Assembly: GCA_003132145.1 (NCBI GenBank)
Contig: PKWU01000033.1
Coordinates: 62,001 to 126,000 of the forward strand
DNA length: 64,000 bases
Source of the DNA: Granulicella sp.
GTDB taxonomy: Bacteria; Acidobacteriota; Terriglobia; Terriglobales; Acidobacteriaceae
Direction of reading: 5' to 3'
Translations under genes and position numbers: made by a program
The notes under the pieces: generated by a model
Database searches by the model: none
What the model was told of the DNA's origin: nothing
The model's input: only the letters and a program-made list of their open reading frames with translations
Shown here: positions 40,767 to 48,345 of the stretch, in pieces
How the letters are laid out: every line of letters begins with the position of its first letter
Position numbering within the stretch: position 1 is the stretch's first letter

Positions 40767-42551
40767 TTGTCCAGCAAGATAAGATCTTCGCCCGATGAGT
40801 CTTCCATCATCGCCAGAGGCGTGTGGTCGAGAGTCCTCGGCAACTCTGTCTACGTGCGCTGCTGGTGGACGGCCGGCATCCTCATGCTCGAATGCATCCT
40901 CGCCACCACACTGCCTCATGGCTGGTTGCAGGGGCATAGCGGATACACGTCCCTGGGCCAGCCCGTCACGCTCAATCCGCTGCCTTTTCGCTGGCTGCAG
41001 GCGCGCACCGTCACCACATCGACGATCTTCTTCTGCGTGGCGCTGCTCTTCTTTGGCCGAGACAAGCTGAAGGCGTTGCCCTGGAGCGCTGCGCCTCTCC
41101 ACAAGCTCTGGGCACTGCTTCATGCATCCGCCCTCCTGCTGTTTGTCGCCACGGATCTTTTCCTCGCCAATGCTGCAACGCCGGGCACTCCCCTTGAGCG
41201 TGCAGCCATGTGCGCCTGGTACGGCTTGCTCGTCTCTTTGCCCGTCACGCTTGGAGGAGCACTGATTCATCTGCCCAGGCCGCTGCGCCTGATTCGCAGT
41301 CTGGGCAACGCGTGGGGCCTGGCCGCGGTCTGCGATGTGCTCATGATGTCCGTTCGCAGCCTGCTGATTATCGCCTGGGACAGGCCCGATTCATGGCTCG
41401 GACATGCCATGCAGGTGGCTACATTCCGCGGGGTAGAGGTGTTGCTGGGTTTCTTCACCCCCACCGTATTCACCGATCCAGCGCATTTTGTGGTCGGCAC
41501 CAGGGCGTTTCCCATCATCATCGCGGACCAATGCTCCGGGGTCGAGGGTCTGGCCCTGATGTTGAGCCTCACCGTGGGCTGGCTTCTTTACACGCGCCGC
41601 GAGTTGCGCCTTGGACGCGCCCTGCTCCTGGTGCCGTTCTCGCTCCTCCTCAGTTGGCTGCTCAACCTGGTGCGGCTCGCTGTCCTCATCGCAATTGGAA
41701 ATGCCGGCTATCCGATGGTGGCCTTCGGGGGATTCCACTCCCAGGCCGGATGGATTCTCTTCAGTTGCGTTGCCTTGGCCTTCCTGCTCACCATCAACAA
41801 CGTCGCCTGGTTTCGACTCTCACCCCCCCCTCTGCCAACCCTCCCATCCACCGCCCCGCAGGCCAACGGTAGTTCATTGCCGCAGACCAATCTCGCCGCG
41901 GTCTATCTTCTGCCATGGCTTGCAGTCCTTGCCGCCGGACTACTGGCCTTGGCCGCATCCGACGGCTTTGAATGGATGTACGCTCTCCGTCTCATTGCGG
42001 CCCTTGCCGTCTTCTATGCCTACCGCCGCCACTACCTCCGCATGGACTGGCGATTTGGATGGCTCGGTCCGGCAGCCGGCGTTCTGGTCTTCGCCCTCTG
42101 GATCGCACTCGACCACGCAATCGGCGGCGAGACGGCCCGCAGGGACGTAATCTCCAACGGTGTGGTCCTGACCGGCGTCGCCCAGGGCCTGGCCCGGCTC
42201 AGCCATTTCCAGCGCGTCGCATGGATCGCGCTGCGCGCCGTCGCCGTCGTCACCACCGTCCCCATCGCCGAAGAGCTTGCCTTTCGCGGATACATCGCGC
42301 GCCGCATCATGTCGGCCAATGTCGAGAGCGTCTCGCTCGGCAGCCTGAGCCTGGTTGCGGTGCTCGCCAGTTCGCTGGCTTTTGGCATCCTGCACGGCCG
42401 CATGTGGCTCGCCGGAACGCTGGCCGGGGTGGTCTTCGCCCTCGTCGCCAAAATGCGCGGCAGGCTGGGTGAAGCCGTCGCCGCCCATGCCACATCCAAC
42501 CTGCTGATCGCTCTCTGGGTCATCGCCCGCGGCAACTATTCGCTCTGGTAA
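40767..42551 (+). CDS. xrtE: Exosortase E/protease of the VPEID-CTERM system
   Basis: A 594 aa polytopic protein with two catalytic modules. The exosortase half has Cys256 in DQCSGVEG, Arg303 in LLNLVRLAVLIAIG and His324 in GGFHSQAGW, the Cys-Arg-His set of exosortases/archaeosortases. The C-terminal half is a CPBP/CAAX-type intramembrane protease with EELAFRGY (E502-E503), FGILHG (H543) and HATSN (H574). This two-domain form is known as exosortase E/protease, paired with VPEID-CTERM proteins, and two such precursors lie directly upstream. The TTG start at 40767 is uncertain; a GTG at 40821 is an alternative. Confidence 0.9.
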   Translation: MSSKIRSSPDESSIIARGVWSRVLGNSVYVRCWWTAGILMLECILATTLPHGWLQGHSGYTSLGQPVTLNPLPFRWLQARTVTTSTIFFCVALLFFGRDKLKALPWSAAPLHKLWALLHASALLLFVATDLFLANAATPGTPLERAAMCAWYGLLVSLPVTLGGALIHLPRPLRLIRSLGNAWGLAAVCDVLMMSVRSLLIIAWDRPDSWLGHAMQVATFRGVEVLLGFFTPTVFTDPAHFVVGTRAFPIIIADQCSGVEGLALMLSLTVGWLLYTRRELRLGRALLLVPFSLLLSWLLNLVRLAVLIAIGNAGYPMVAFGGFHSQAGWILFSCVALAFLLTINNVAWFRLSPPPLPTLPSTAPQANGSSLPQTNLAAVYLLPWLAVLAAGLLALAASDGFEWMYALRLIAALAVFYAYRRHYLRMDWRFGWLGPAAGVLVFALWIALDHAIGGETARRDVISNGVVLTGVAQGLARLSHFQRVAWIALRAVAVVTTVPIAEELAFRGYIARRIMSANVESVSLGSLSLVAVLASSLAFGILHGRMWLAGTLAGVVFALVAKMRGRLGEAVAAHATSNLLIALWVIARGNYSLW

Positions 42552-42586
42552 GCCTCTGCCGCGTGAGCGGGCAGATGGGTTACACC

Positions 42587-42627
42587 GTCATTCTGGCCTG
42601 AGCGAAGTCGAAGGCCAGAATCTCGGT
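42587..42627. repeat. Dispersed palindrome family A, copy 2
   Basis: A perfect stem ATTCTGGCCT / AGGCCAGAAT around GAGCGAAGTCGA, preceded by GTC and followed by CTCGGT. It lies 36 bases after the xrtE stop. Confidence 0.85.
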
Positions 42628-42675
42628 ATTGCGTCGTTGCTTGCGAACCGCAAAACCCCACATCCAACCTGCAGC

Positions 42676-42852
42676 TCAATGCTTGATCAGCCACATCGCC
42701 CAGCTTGCCACCACCGTTCCGCCAACGAACAGAGCAAAGCAGAGCGCGCCGAAGCGCACCATCTTCTTCGGCTCGGATCGCTGCGTGATGCCGAACACAA
42801 TGGAGGTGAAGAGCGAGAAGAGCAGTACCGCGCTGAAGTGAGAGATCGTCAC
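42676..42852 (-). CDS. Small two-helix membrane protein
   Basis: A 58 aa protein with two hydrophobic segments (FSAVLLFSLFTSIVFGI and FGALCFALFVGGTVVASWAMWLI) separated by a basic loop (TQRSEPKKMVR). It starts with a GTG overlapping the stop of the upstream gene (GTGA), so translation is probably coupled. It is visible only as the tail of a longer ORF-track entry. It resembles small membrane proteins that accompany acidobacterial DUF6677-type genes; function unknown. Confidence 0.72.
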   Translation of the reverse strand: MTISHFSAVLLFSLFTSIVFGITQRSEPKKMVRFGALCFALFVGGTVVASWAMWLIKH

Positions 42853-43286
42853 TGACGTTTCCTTCCGCTGGCCAGCGAATGCGCATCCACCGCGGCAACG
42901 ATGTTCAGCAGTCCGGCCACCACGATGAACTTCGTCCCATAGTCCGCCACGGCCACCAGCACCGGGGCCTGTCCCCAGCCCAGCAGGCGTGCCAGCCCGT
43001 ACAGCAGGCCCGCGCCCAGGTCGCCCGCAAAGCCCAGCATGTCCAGCGGCTCGCCTGTGTTCGGCGTGTAAACCTTGCCCTGCAGCGCGACGCCGATGGC
43101 GAACATGGCCACGATCGAGAGCATCAGCAGAGTTGCGCGCACCCACTTGCCCAGCAGCAGGTGTCCCGCGCCGGGAACCAGCCAGCCCGCCACCAGCGCC
43201 AGCAGAGGAGAGACGCCACTCGCGGCCGCGTCTCCGCTTCCAGTCTTGCCACCGGCCACCGCGGGCGCCTGTACCTTTGTCGTCAT
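42849..43286 (-). CDS. DUF6677-like polytopic membrane protein
   Basis: A 145 aa protein with three or four hydrophobic segments: PLLALVAGWLVPGAGHLLLGKWVRATLLMLSIVAMFAIGVAL, then MLGFAGDLGAGLLYGLARLLG and a final TKFIVVAGLLNIVAAVDAH. The GWLVPGAGHLLLGK start is a common small-membrane-protein motif in acidobacteria. Function is unknown. It overlaps the next small membrane protein gene by 4 bases. Confidence 0.78.
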   Translation of the reverse strand: MTTKVQAPAVAGGKTGSGDAAASGVSPLLALVAGWLVPGAGHLLLGKWVRATLLMLSIVAMFAIGVALQGKVYTPNTGEPLDMLGFAGDLGAGLLYGLARLLGWGQAPVLVAVADYGTKFIVVAGLLNIVAAVDAHSLASGRKRQ

Positions 43287-43431
43287 CGAAACCCATCATA
43301 CCAGCGTACGTGCCGATTCGCTGACTTGTTGACTTGCAGCATTACAACTCCGACTTGGCATTCTCGCTACACTCGAAGAGAATCCATTAGCCGGGAAAAA
43401 TCAGCCAGGCCCGCACCGGGAGGAACGGAAG

Positions 43432-43494
43432 ATGACCAAACCGAAGAACGCATCCGCACGAACCGCGCTCCAGCGCATCGTCGCAGCCCACTGA
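43432..43494 (+). CDS. Possible 20-residue leader peptide of prmC
   Basis: An ATG preceded by an excellent Shine-Dalgarno stretch (GGGAGGAACGGAAG) opens a 20-codon frame, MTKPKNASARTALQRIVAAH, ending 11 bases before the prmC ATG. prmC itself has no clear SD, so re-initiation after this peptide could drive it. It is too short for the ORF track and could be a chance frame. Confidence 0.4.
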   Translation: MTKPKNASARTALQRIVAAH

Positions 43495-43505
43495 TCACTG
43501 TCTTT

Positions 43506-44402
43506 ATGACCCTCCGCGAAGCCCTCACGCGCGCCACCCGCCAGCTCGACGCTTCACCCGGCCTGTGCGCCGATGCCGCGCGAGACGCCGCGCTTCTGCT
43601 TCGCCACGCGCTGGGAATCTCTCACGCCGCCCAGCTCGCCGACCCCAACCGCGCGCTCACGCCCGCGCAGCAGGCCGCGTATGACGCGCTGATTCAGCGC
43701 CGCCGAGCCAGCGAGCCGATCCAGTACATCACCGGCGAGCAGGAGTTCTACGGCCTTGCCCTCCGCGTCACCCCCGCCGTCCTCATCCCGCGCCCCGAGA
43801 CCGAGCAGCTCGTCGAAGCCGTCCTTGCCGAGTTGGATGGTGCAAGACCGCTGCGAATTCTCGACGTTGGCACCGGCTCGGGAGCCATCGCCATCGCGCT
43901 GGCCCACCACCTGCCCCATGCTTCCATCACCGCCGTCGATCTCTCCTCCGCGGCCCTCGAAGTTGCCGCGTCGAACGCCGCGCGCCACGCGCTCACTGAT
44001 CGCATCCGCTTCCTCGCGTCCGACCTACTCGCCGCGCTCCCACTCGACGAGTCCCTCTTCGACGCTCCGGGGTCCCCGGCGAGCGGTCTTGGCTCGCTGG
44101 GGTGGGACGCAATCGTCGCGAACCCGCCCTACGTTCCCACCGCCGACCGCGACGCCCTCCATCCCCAGGTGCGCGACCACGAGCCCACCGCCGCGCTCTT
44201 CGCCGGCCACGACGGCCTGGACATCTATCGCCGCCTCATCCCCCAGGCGCGCGCCGCGCTGCGGTCCAACGGCCTGCTCGCCCTCGAGATCGGCCACAAC
44301 CAGCGCGAAGCCATTGCATCTCTGTTATCTGACTGGGGCCAGCTCCGTTTCCTCGACGACCTGCAACAAATCCCCCGCGTAGCCCTCGCCCGCAAGCCAT
44401 GA
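43506..44402 (+). CDS. prmC: Release-factor glutamine methyltransferase PrmC
   Basis: A 298 aa AdoMet-dependent enzyme that methylates the GGQ glutamine of RF1/RF2. An N-terminal helical domain precedes PIQYITGEQEFYGLALRVTPAVLIPRPETEQLVE, the AdoMet motif ILDVGTGSGAIAIALA and the catalytic NPPYVP. The ORF-track start (42879) is far too early; the ATG at 43506 matches the family. Directly before the NPPY segment the frame runs through a family C palindrome, adding about 12 unusual residues (APGSPASGLGSLG) where other PrmC proteins have a short turn. Confidence 0.93.
   Translation: MTLREALTRATRQLDASPGLCADAARDAALLLRHALGISHAAQLADPNRALTPAQQAAYDALIQRRRASEPIQYITGEQEFYGLALRVTPAVLIPRPETEQLVEAVLAELDGARPLRILDVGTGSGAIAIALAHHLPHASITAVDLSSAALEVAASNAARHALTDRIRFLASDLLAALPLDESLFDAPGSPASGLGSLGWDAIVANPPYVPTADRDALHPQVRDHEPTAALFAGHDGLDIYRRLIPQARAALRSNGLLALEIGHNQREAIASLLSDWGQLRFLDDLQQIPRVALARKP
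44069..44106. repeat. Dispersed palindrome family C, copy 2, inside prmC
   Basis: GGGGTCCCCGGCGAGC, then GGTCTTG, then GCTCGCTGGGGTGGG. It is almost identical in its arms to 29019-29051. It keeps the prmC frame open. Confidence 0.85.
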
Positions 44403-44418
44403 ACTGCGGCGTATCTTC

Positions 44419-45348
44419 CTACGCGGGCCACAGCCATGCAGCTCCGCGAACCCCGCTTGCATCCCCATGCTTCGCCTTCATCACCGGAGTCGCCAGCTCC
44501 CCGCCGCCAAACAGATGCCGCGCAATCAGTGCAGGAAGATGCGCATAGAGCCGGTCCAGCTTCGATAGCCCGCCGCCGATCACGATCACATCCGGGTCCA
44601 GCAGATTCACCACCCCAGCCAGCGCGCGCCCGGCGCGGTCTTCCAGCCGCGCAAGGCTTGCCTCGGCCGCCCGGTCGCCGCTCTCCGCCGCCGCAACAAT
44701 CTCCGGCCCCGTAAGCTCCGCGCCCGTCACGCGCAGGTGGTCGCGCGCCAACCCGGTGCCGGAGATCCACGTCTCGATGCACCCGCGCTCGCCGCAGTAG
44801 CACTCAGGTCCGGGCAGTTCGTCCGGCTTAGCCCACGGCAGCGGATTATGTCCCCACTCGCCCGATACGCCATTCGGCCCCACGCGCACCTGCCCATTCA
44901 CAGCAATTCCACCGCCGCACCCCGTCCCCAGAATCACCGCGAAGACCAGCTCCGCGCCCGCCGCCGCGCCGTCGGTTGCCTCGGAGACTGCGAGGCAGTT
45001 GGCGTCGTTGGCGCAACGCACGGGCCTGCCCACCGCAGCCGCAAGGTCGCGCTGCAGCGGCTGGCCGTTCATCCATGTCGAGTTGGCGTTCTTCACCAGC
45101 CCGGTGGCATGCACAATCGTCCCCGGAATCCCCACGCCCACAGATGCCGCTCCGCGATCGTCGACGCTGCTGCCGACGCGCCGCTCCAGCTCCTGCACCA
45201 CCTCTGCAATCGCCCGCACCGTGGCCGCGTAGTCATGCTGCGGCGTCGCCACGCGCAGCCGCGCAATCTCCGCGCCCGCTTCATCCAGCGCGAGCCCCTC
45301 GATCTTGGTGCCGCCCAGATCGATCCCGATGCGAATCCATTCTTTCAT
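44419..45348 (-). CDS. ROK-family sugar kinase
   Basis: A 309 aa kinase. The N-terminal ATP phosphate-binding motif is [12 protein letters not shown]. The sugar site includes [14 protein letters not shown] and [13 protein letters not shown]. The ROK zinc motif is [12 protein letters not shown], preceded by [10 protein letters not shown]. Fructokinase or glucokinase activity is likely (family knowledge); the exact sugar is not resolved. It converges with prmC, 16 bases apart. Confidence 0.9.
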   Translation of the reverse strand: MKEWIRIGIDLGGTKIEGLALDEAGAEIARLRVATPQHDYAATVRAIAEVVQELERRVGSSVDDRGAASVGVGIPGTIVHATGLVKNANSTWMNGQPLQRDLAAAVGRPVRCANDANCLAVSEATDGAAAGAELVFAVILGTGCGGGIAVNGQVRVGPNGVSGEWGHNPLPWAKPDELPGPECYCGERGCIETWISGTGLARDHLRVTGAELTGPEIVAAAESGDRAAEASLARLEDRAGRALAGVVNLLDPDVIVIGGGLSKLDRLYAHLPALIARHLFGGGELATPVMKAKHGDASGVRGAAWLWPA

Positions 45349-45439
45349 GCGCCTCCCTGAAGACTGTACCGCATTCGCTATCTCGCGGGTCCCCTTCTTG
45401 CTGGGCTCGTGAAAATGCCCGGAACGGATTGGCTGGGCA

Positions 45440-45718
45440 TAGCGGTGAAAATGTAAACCGCCGCGGCTCCCATCAGGCGTTGCTGATCCTCCGACTGGCA
45501 GCCGAAGACGCCATCAAGCGACAGAAACCGGACGAGGCCCTCAACGACTACGAACTCGGAATCGAGGCGGACCCGACGTGGGCGCAAGGCTGGTTCAACG
45601 CCGCGCTGCTTGCCGGAGAACTGGGGTTCTTCGCCGATGCCGCCGATCACATGCAGTCGTACCTGGAGCTTCTGCCCAACGCGCAATGGTACGGGATTGA
45701 GTGTCCTCAATTCGCGCT
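45440..45718 (+). pseudogene. Remnant of a TPR-repeat protein
   Basis: An open frame without a good start reads [20 protein letters not shown], then NDYELGIEADPTWAQGWFNAALLAGELGFF and ADAADHMQSYLELLP. That is one to two tetratricopeptide repeats with the usual acidobacterial 'W.eGhFNaAll.aELGfy' phrasing. The frame runs on into the antisense 3' end of the Fic gene (to 45815) without conserved residues. Both ends of a normal TPR protein are missing. It looks like the stump of a resident gene cut by the insertion of the Fic/IS segment. Confidence 0.55.
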
Positions 45719-46897
45719 TCAGGTGCGAGAGGTTGTGGCGGCAGAGTCAACAACCTCGCCCTTCTCATCGATCATGATTTGCGGGATCGGTCTGAGCGGT
45801 AGATTCAGCGCATAGCGAGCGTGCTTCCTTTCTCCTGTTCGGATGAGTGCGCCCTGTTTGACGAGGTCGGCAAGGTCGCGTGTCGTGGTCGCGGGAGATG
45901 AGTCCGCAATCTTGCTGTAATACCCTGCACTGAGCCCACCCTTAAACCCCTCTGGGCCTTCCTCCAGCATCCGAAGGATGACCTTCTTTTGCCGGGCATT
46001 GAGCGTGCCGCTGAGACGGTCGAACAGTTTGGTCTTGTCGATCAGGAACTCGACTTGGGCGGTCGTCCGAAGCTGTGCCTCGATGGCAATTCCAGCGAAC
46101 CAGGCCAGCCATTCCGTGACCTCGTTGCGTTTATTGGCAGCCTCAAGTGCGTCGTAGTAGCTACGGTGGTGAGCAAGGATGGCTGTCCCCAACGCGATAA
46201 GGATCGTCTGGCCAAAGCTCTGGACTAGGGCCTTTTCGGCGATAGCTCGACCGATGCGGCCATTGCCGTCTTCAAACGGATGGATCGACTCGAAATAGAC
46301 GTGGGCAAGGCCAGCTCGCGTCAGTGCCGGAAGGGGTTCCGAGCCGTCCGGTGTTGTACGGTTGAACCACGCGATGAGACGCACCATCTCGTCCGGGACT
46401 CGATCGGACGGCGGCGCCTCAAAGTGGATTTTGGGCGCATATGTTGCCCCCGAGATCACCTGCATGGGTTCGCTGCTGGTTCGATAGCAGCCAACGTCGC
46501 GCAGATCCTTACGGCCAGACATTACCATCCGGTGCCATCCGAAGAGCATTTCAGTAGAGAGCGGAACCGGAACACTGCGGTACAGGCTGACCATCAGCTC
46601 CGAAATGCCCTGTTCTGCTGGCGCGACGCGACGGTCTTCCGTAGTCAATCCAAGTTGCCGTTGAATCGAAGATTGGACACTGGCCCGGTTCAGGTACTCC
46701 CCTTCGATCTCCGAGGTGGTGAGGGCCTCAACGCTCATCTCGTCGACCGAGAGTTGCGCCAGCTCCGTATCTCCAAGATGCTTCGCGGTACCGATTAGAA
46801 CTCCGGCGCCAAGGAGAAATCGCTCCTCTGCCCTCGCTAAGCGGGTGGGATTCCAAGTGAAGTCCGGCCAATCCGGCTGCTGCCAGTTCCAACGCAT
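45719..46897 (-). CDS. Fic-domain protein with N-terminal inhibitory motif
   Basis: A 392 aa Fic/DOC family protein (usually transfers AMP to protein hydroxyl groups). The N-terminal domain has the class II inhibitory motif TSEIEGE (residues 61-67). The catalytic motif is HPFEDGNGRIGR (His206). A C-terminal winged-helix segment (about 300-375, LSAGYYSKIADSSPATTTRDLADLVKQGALIRTG) suggests DNA or partner binding. It has lower GC and different codon choice from the flanks, and sits between a gene remnant and a broken IS, so transfer is likely. No separate antitoxin is adjacent; the inhibitory motif makes one unnecessary. Confidence 0.9.
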   Translation of the reverse strand: MRWNWQQPDWPDFTWNPTRLARAEERFLLGAGVLIGTAKHLGDTELAQLSVDEMSVEALTTSEIEGEYLNRASVQSSIQRQLGLTTEDRRVAPAEQGISELMVSLYRSVPVPLSTEMLFGWHRMVMSGRKDLRDVGCYRTSSEPMQVISGATYAPKIHFEAPPSDRVPDEMVRLIAWFNRTTPDGSEPLPALTRAGLAHVYFESIHPFEDGNGRIGRAIAEKALVQSFGQTILIALGTAILAHHRSYYDALEAANKRNEVTEWLAWFAGIAIEAQLRTTAQVEFLIDKTKLFDRLSGTLNARQKKVILRMLEEGPEGFKGGLSAGYYSKIADSSPATTTRDLADLVKQGALIRTGERKHARYALNLPLRPIPQIMIDEKGEVVDSAATTSRT

Positions 46898-47327
46898 GAT
46901 GGATACAGCATATGCCTATCGCTCATTTATGTCTATTTTATGATTGATACAAATTACCGGAAGTGGCATTTATCTACGATGGCATATACGACATGCAACG
47001 CCGCCGCACGGTCGCGGGTTATCTCATTGTGACGCCTAGAAGGGTCTACCTTCCACTCGATCTATCTGTTTGAATTACAATTACTTTCGGATTTTTCTGT
47101 AACCGAGAACTCTCCATCACTAAAGGCAGAACCCTTGAGTGACTCAGTTTGCGCAATGCCTGCTGCGTCAACTGAGATCCGGCTCTGATCCGGAGGGGAC
47201 GCATCGCTAGACACTGGCCGACTTTCCGTTACAAATCTGCCCCTCGCTGAGCGCATTGAAGCAGGTTGTCGATTGCAGGTTGTTGATTGCTGGCTTATGG
47301 CGTGCGCTCCTGCTGCCTGCAGCGCAC
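46898..47327. other. Non-coding, AT-richer gap between fic and the IS remnant
   Basis: About 430 bases. The only ORF-track entry (47062-47256, minus) has no recognisable product. Short AT-rich stretches lie just before the fic start (46920-46960). A GATTGCAGGTTGTTGATTG stretch near 47270 recalls the GTTGCAG repeats at 20349 and 57645. Confidence 0.55.
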
Positions 47328-47389
47328 TGACCTTGCCCCTGCGAAACGTCGCTCTTAGCGAGATGTTCTAATGCGAAGGGGTAGCGAAT

Positions 47390-47686
47390 ATGACGAAGGC
47401 GACGCGGAAGCAGTACACACTGGAGTTCAAGCAGGAGGCGGTTCGGTTGGTTGAGTCGGGTCAGAGTCTGGCCTCGGCGGCACGCACGTTGGGCATCATC
47501 GAACAGACGCTGGGCAACTGGGTCAAGGCGCAGTGCACGGGATCGTTGCAGGCAGTCAGTGGCAAGGCTGCTGTCACAGCCGAGCAGATGGAGAACCGTC
47601 GTCTGCGAGCCGAGCTGGCGCGGGTCACCATGGAGCGCGACATCTTGGGAAAAGCGACGGCGTTTTTCGCGAAGGGCCAGCGATGA
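47390..47686 (+). CDS. IS3-family transposase OrfA (helix-turn-helix)
   Basis: A 98 aa protein that binds IS ends. The HTH region reads KQYTLEFKQEAVRLVESGQSLASAARTLGIIEQTLGNWV, with a leucine-zipper tail (AEQMENRRLRAELARVTMERDILGKATAFFAKG). This is a complete orfA by length. Its stop overlaps the orfB ATG. Confidence 0.92.
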   Translation: MTKATRKQYTLEFKQEAVRLVESGQSLASAARTLGIIEQTLGNWVKAQCTGSLQAVSGKAAVTAEQMENRRLRAELARVTMERDILGKATAFFAKGQR

Positions 47687-47976
47687 AGTACGCCCTTATT
47701 CTGCGCAACAAATTGGTCTGGCCCATCTGCGTGCAGTGCCGAGTACTCGAAGTCAGCGTCTCCGGCTACCACCAACATCAGGCGCGGCGGCGCAAGATCG
47801 CCACGCGTCGCCATCTCAGCGACGAGGCTTTGCTGGTTCACATCCGCGCTGTTTATGCGGCCAATCGCGGTGCGTATGGATGGCCGCGCATCTGGCGGCA
47901 ACTGCGGGCAGATGGCGTTCGCGTGGGTACGCGCAAGCCGTCACCTCAGACAAGCGTGAAGCACAGACCAATGTAG
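47683..47976 (+). pseudogene. IS3-family transposase OrfB, truncated
   Basis: The frame starts with ATG inside the orfA stop and reads MKYALILRNKLVWPICVQCRVLEVSVSGYHQH, then AAN RGAYGWPRIWRQLRADGVRVG, the N-terminal HTH_21 part of OrfB. It breaks near 47937 and stops at 47976 after 97 residues, against about 270-290 in intact copies. In another frame the sequence goes on to a lysine-rich end (VVKSAGKKKAKAA, to 48029), which looks like the tail of a different protein. Confidence 0.85.
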
Positions 47977-48101
47977 CGGCACTTTTTGTTGTGAAGTCTG
48001 CGGGAAAGAAGAAAGCGAAGGCCGCATAAAGGTGATTGGACCTTTATGGACCCACGCTTTTCTTATTGGACCCAGATTTGGCCTGCAAGTTATTGAAAAT
48101 A
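47977..48101. other. Junction between the IS remnant and tRNA-Val
   Basis: About 125 bases. It contains a short lysine-rich reading frame tail (to 48029) and three TTGGACC/ATGGACC-type motifs (TTGGACCTTTATGGACCC...TTGGACCC), perhaps the end of another lost element. Confidence 0.4.
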
Positions 48102-48178
48102 TGGTAGGCACGAGGAGACTCGAACTCCTGACCTCTACCGTGTCAAGGTAGCGCTCTAACCAACTGAGCTACGCGCCT
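48102..48178 (-). tRNA. tRNA-Val (anticodon GAC)
   Basis: On the minus strand the acceptor AGGCGCG pairs with CGTGCCT. The D-stem is GCTC/GAGC, the anticodon stem CTACC/GGTAG with loop TTGACAC (anticodon GAC), and the T-arm AGGAG-TTCGAGT-CTCCT. The CCA end is encoded (48102-48104). Its 3' end faces the accessory patch at 45.4-48.1 kb, a common arrangement for integrated elements. Confidence 0.97.
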
Positions 48179-48345
48179 CTGGTGCGTCTTTGTAGTGTAA
48201 CTGGAACCCTCCGCGCAGGGCAAACGCCGTGGGCATCCGCGCCAAAGAGACTGCGTTATCTTCCGCCAAAGAGAACCACCTCGCACAATCATTCCTTCAC
48301 CGCAGCAGCGATGAAAATGCACTACGATGGATGTGTCCCCAAACG

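Larger units (their letters stand above)
47328..47976 (+). mobile_element. Truncated IS3-family insertion sequence
   Basis: A left end beginning near TGACCTTGCCCCTGCGAAA (47328) is followed by an intact orfA and the first third of orfB. The catalytic DDE region of orfB and any right inverted repeat are missing, so the element cannot move by itself. The exact ends are inferred from gene positions. Confidence 0.75.

Noticed and set aside
45361-45440. Direct repeat of the tRNA-Val 3' end as an attachment site
   Set aside because: No stretch matching the tRNA 3' end was found near the far edge of the patch by eye.
45719-46897. Two-gene Fic toxin-antitoxin module
   Set aside because: No small antitoxin gene is adjacent; the inhibitory motif TSEIEGE is in the same chain.
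47062-47256. 64 aa minus-strand ORF between fic and the IS remnant
   Set aside because: No conserved features and no clear ribosome-binding site; probably chance in an AT-richer gap.
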